Assembly (NCBI RefSeq): GCF_026016465.1
Contig: NZ_CP100390.1
Location: 744,001-808,000 of the forward strand
DNA from: Alkalimarinus alittae
GTDB taxonomy: Bacteria > Pseudomonadota > Gammaproteobacteria > Pseudomonadales > Oleiphilaceae
DNA length: 64,000 nt
Direction: 5' to 3'
Position numbers and translations under genes: made by a program. Positions 62,249-64,000 of this stretch are shown piece after piece (position 1 is the stretch's first letter; every line of letters begins with the position of its first letter). The notes below the pieces were generated by a model that saw nothing but the letters and a program-made list of their open reading frames with translations, was not told where the DNA came from and did no database searches.

Positions 62249-62528
62249 AAAAATTAAAGTGGAGGTTGCTTACGCAACGCCAGACGCGCAAAAAATTATT
62301 GTCGTCGAAGTGCCCGAGGGGACGACTATGTATGACGCTGTTGTTCAATCGGGGATTGTTGGTGCTTTTCCGCAGATCAATATCGATACTGATAAAATGG
62401 GAATTTTTGGTAAAGCGGTTAAGAACTCTAAAGATCATCAGTTGATAGAGGGTGATAGAGTTGAGATTTATCGGCCGCTGATTATTGACCCGAAACAGGC
62501 AAGATTAAATAGAGCGGCAAAAAAATAA
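62238..62528 (+). CDS. rnfH: RnfH family ubiquitin-fold protein (RatB)
   Basis: A protein of 96 residues with a beta-grasp fold: KVEVAYATPDAQKIIVVEVP, MGIFGKAV and GDRVEIYRPL, then a basic tail. The ATG at 62238, with GAGG before it, lies inside ratA (11 bp overlap), so the pair is translationally coupled. An in-frame upstream start at 62136 would overlap ratA deeply and gives no family sequence. The role is unknown; it was first called an antitoxin partner of RatA. Confidence 0.9.
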   Translation: METKKIKVEVAYATPDAQKIIVVEVPEGTTMYDAVVQSGIVGAFPQINIDTDKMGIFGKAVKNSKDHQLIEGDRVEIYRPLIIDPKQARLNRAAKK

Positions 62529-62546
62529 ACCGAGCCTTGGCTCGGT
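62529..62546 (-). terminator. Terminator of bamE (minus strand)
   Basis: An 8 bp perfect stem ACCGAGCC/GGCTCGGT with a two-base loop immediately after the rnfH stop. On the minus strand it is followed by TTTATTTTTTT. It can act for both convergent genes. Confidence 0.75.
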
Positions 62547-62570
62547 ATTGTATCGGTAAGTTTTTAACGT

Positions 62571-62915
62571 TTAGTAAGCGGGGTTGTCGTCTAATAGCTC
62601 ACCGGTAAAGTGAGTATATTTGTTATCTTCAAAATACACAGTAATTAACTGCTGCTTAGTTTTTCCGCCTGCATACTGATAAGTGTATGCGTAGTTCTCG
62701 TGAGTCTCATCAAATACATTGTCGACTAACGGGTTACCCAGTACAAAATGAACCTGACGTTTATTCATGCCTGGCTTTAGTTGGTCTAGCATGTCTTGTG
62801 TAATGATGTTTCCCTGTTGAATATTGATTTTGTACACACCGGGGAATGAGCACCCTGTTATAGTGAGTAATAACGTGAACACGGGGATAAGTAACTTAAA
62901 ACGGATTTTTTGCAT
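62571..62915 (-). CDS. bamE: Outer-membrane assembly lipoprotein BamE
   Basis: A lipoprotein of 114 residues in the BAM complex that folds outer-membrane proteins. A signal peptide with lipobox TITGC places Cys at about residue 22. Family signatures are VYKINIQQGNIITQDMLDQL, LKPGMNKRQVHFVLGNPLV and the C-terminal YFEDNKY. The ATG at 62915 is preferred to 62945, which adds 10 non-signal residues. It is divergent from fur, the usual gammaproteobacterial arrangement. Confidence 0.92.
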   Translation of the reverse strand: MQKIRFKLLIPVFTLLLTITGCSFPGVYKINIQQGNIITQDMLDQLKPGMNKRQVHFVLGNPLVDNVFDETHENYAYTYQYAGGKTKQQLITVYFEDNKYTHFTGELLDDNPAY

Positions 62916-63047
62916 CTGAAATCGAATTCCACTATCTTTGGGCAATATTTTGAATGATACCTGATGTTATCGTGAACTGCGAAGGGATATGATGTGTCAG
63001 GTAGAGATTTTAACGTTCTTTGAATTAAAATGTCGTTGGTGTATGAG

Positions 63048-63455
63048 ATGGTTCAAGAAAATAATGAGTTACGCAAAGCGGGTTTAAAAGTTACTCTGCC
63101 GCGCGTTAAGATTTTAAATATGCTCGAAAGCGCAGATAACCATCACATGAGTGCTGAGGATGTGTATAAAGCGTTGCTAGATGCTGGAGAGGATGTGGGG
63201 TTGGCGACGGTATATAGAGTGCTGACCCAGTTTGAAAGTGCGGGTTTAGTGTTGCGCCATAATTTTGAAGGCGGGCATGCTGTTTTTGAAATGGCCACTG
63301 ATGATCATCACGATCATATGGTTTGCTCTACGACAGGTAAGGTTATTGAGTTCTGCGACCCTATTATCGAGCAAAGGCAGCACGAAATTGCCGAAGAACA
63401 TGGTTATGAGATTATAGATCACAGTCTCACATTATATGTTAAGCCAAAGAGTTGA
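63048..63455 (+). CDS. fur: Ferric uptake regulator Fur
   Basis: The iron-responsive repressor, 135 residues. The winged HTH has ELRKAGLKVTLPRVKIL and GLATVYRVLTQFESAGLVLR. The metal sites lie in HHDHMVC and EFCDP. The first part MVQENNELRKAGLK aligns with Pseudomonas Fur, so the ATG at 63048 is chosen; the ATG at 63030 adds six residues. No clear Fur box was noticed upstream. It lies opposite bamE and before recN, as in pseudomonads. Confidence 0.93.
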   Translation: MVQENNELRKAGLKVTLPRVKILNMLESADNHHMSAEDVYKALLDAGEDVGLATVYRVLTQFESAGLVLRHNFEGGHAVFEMATDDHHDHMVCSTTGKVIEFCDPIIEQRQHEIAEEHGYEIIDHSLTLYVKPKS

Positions 63456-63532
63456 TGATTAACGGCTAACGCTTGTCGAGTGACTGGCGTTAGTCATATT
63501 CACTAAGTTTAATTAAAGTTAAAGTTAAAAAG

Positions 63533-64000
63533 TCAAATCTCTAACGCTGTCGCACTCAGCATCTCACGTGCATGAGCGAGCGTTTGCTCTGTCATGTTGA
63601 TCCCCCCTAGCATTCGTGCAACTTCTTCTGTTCTGCCTTCTTTATTGAGTTTCGTTATTTTGGAATGGGTTTCTTTCTTATTGGTTTGTTTGCTGACAAA
63701 CAGATGGTGGTGCCCTTGAGAGGCGACTTGGGGTTGGTGTGTAATGCAGAGTGCTTGGCCTTTTTCGCCTAGCGCCCGTAGTAATCGACCCACAACCTCT
63801 GCTGTGCCTCCGCCAATTCCGACATCGACTTCATCAAATACCAGAGTGGGGATGGCCGATGTTTGTGCGGTGACGACTTGGATGGCAAGACTAATACGCG
63901 ATAGCTCGCCACCGGATGCCACTTTATTTAAAGGTTTGGGAGGTTGCCCAGGGTTGGCGCTGACTAAAAATTCAATGTCTTCTAGGCCGTTGCGTGTAAA
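63533..64000 (-). CDS. recN: DNA repair protein RecN, C-terminal part
   Basis: The gene runs off the right edge; about 155 C-terminal residues are visible. They include the family signature [15 protein letters not shown], Walker [20 protein letters not shown] and [20 protein letters not shown], all as in RecN. This SMC-like ATPase aids double-strand-break repair and is SOS-induced in many bacteria. The upstream part and promoter are outside the window. Confidence 0.93.
   Translation of the reverse strand, partial: FTRNGLEDIEFLVSANPGQPPKPLNKVASGGELSRISLAIQVVTAQTSAIPTLVFDEVDVGIGGGTAEVVGRLLRALGEKGQALCITHQPQVASQGHHHLFVSKQTNKKETHSKITKLNKEGRTEEVARMLGGINMTEQTLAHAREMLSATALEI

Noticed and set aside
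1-64000. CRISPR array
   Set aside because: No run of three or more evenly spaced identical repeats was found; the three operators at 22580-22667 are short palindromes, not spacers and repeats.

Overview
This 64 kb window is chromosomal DNA of a gammaproteobacterium, probably an aquatic or marine one related to the Pseudomonas/Oceanospirillales/Alteromonas lines. The signs are the core block ssrA (tmRNA), smpB, ratA, rnfH, bamE, fur, recN at the right end, a glrK-qseG-glrR locus, DUF2956, RecQ and TIGR01777 proteins, and class II LitR-type photoregulation. No rRNA, tRNA, CRISPR array or intact transposase gene was found. The species cannot be named from the sequence alone.

Layout. (1) 1-9822: a urea/short-amide ABC transporter, urtABCDE, on the minus strand. 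It is divergent from a hybrid sensor kinase whose sensor is a full NCS1-like permease and from that kinase's LuxR-type response regulator. At the left edge the first codons of a possible formamidase are visible. (2) 9947-15543: DUF2956 protein, RecQ helicase, a PAS-GGDEF diguanylate cyclase, a GAF histidine kinase and an EF-hand protein. (3) 15852-20315: a small palindromic element, then glrK-qseG-glrR and an AsmA-like protein. (4) 20477-24937: a probable light-response cluster (DUF523/DUF1722 protein, FAD oxidoreductase, MerR/LitR-like regulator, TIGR01777 protein, CbiX-like protein) built around three evenly spaced TRTACA-N11-TGTAYA palindromes. (5) 25092-28753: a second PAS-GGDEF protein, a coiled-coil lipoprotein, a repeat-rich stretch and a small HTH protein. 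(6) 28816-31365: N-formylglutamate amidohydrolase, a NrtR-like regulator with a degenerate Nudix domain, and an unknown divergent gene with a large operator-like inverted repeat between them. (7) 31640-47966: a DNA phosphorothioation defence island. (8) 48290-52548: small envelope or hypothetical genes with a gene fragment and a partial duplication. (9) 52768-58451: a ThDP enzyme, an FAD dehydrogenase and a secreted neutral ceramidase. (10) 58979-64000: ssrA, smpB, a sodium symporter, ratA-rnfH, bamE, fur and the 3' part of recN.

The most notable content is the defence island. It has an SspA-type cysteine desulfurase, an SspD-type sulfurtransferase, an SspC-type ATPase and an SspB-type DUF4007 nickase. 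Divergent from sspBCD is a three-gene arm matching the published SspFGH cassette (PLD-nuclease/helicase, Rad50-like ATPase, small partner), with an extra 68-residue protein between the first two. A phosphorothioation-associated methyltransferase and an SspE-type DUF262/HNH effector follow. One modification module therefore sits beside two different effector arms. The core of this arrangement is known. The less described parts are the 68-residue protein, the methyltransferase, a 33-residue ORF, the inverted repeats before sspE, and the adjoining NrtR-like/amidohydrolase cluster.

All calls come from reading the sequence and from memory of the families. No search or computation was run, so domain boundaries are approximate.
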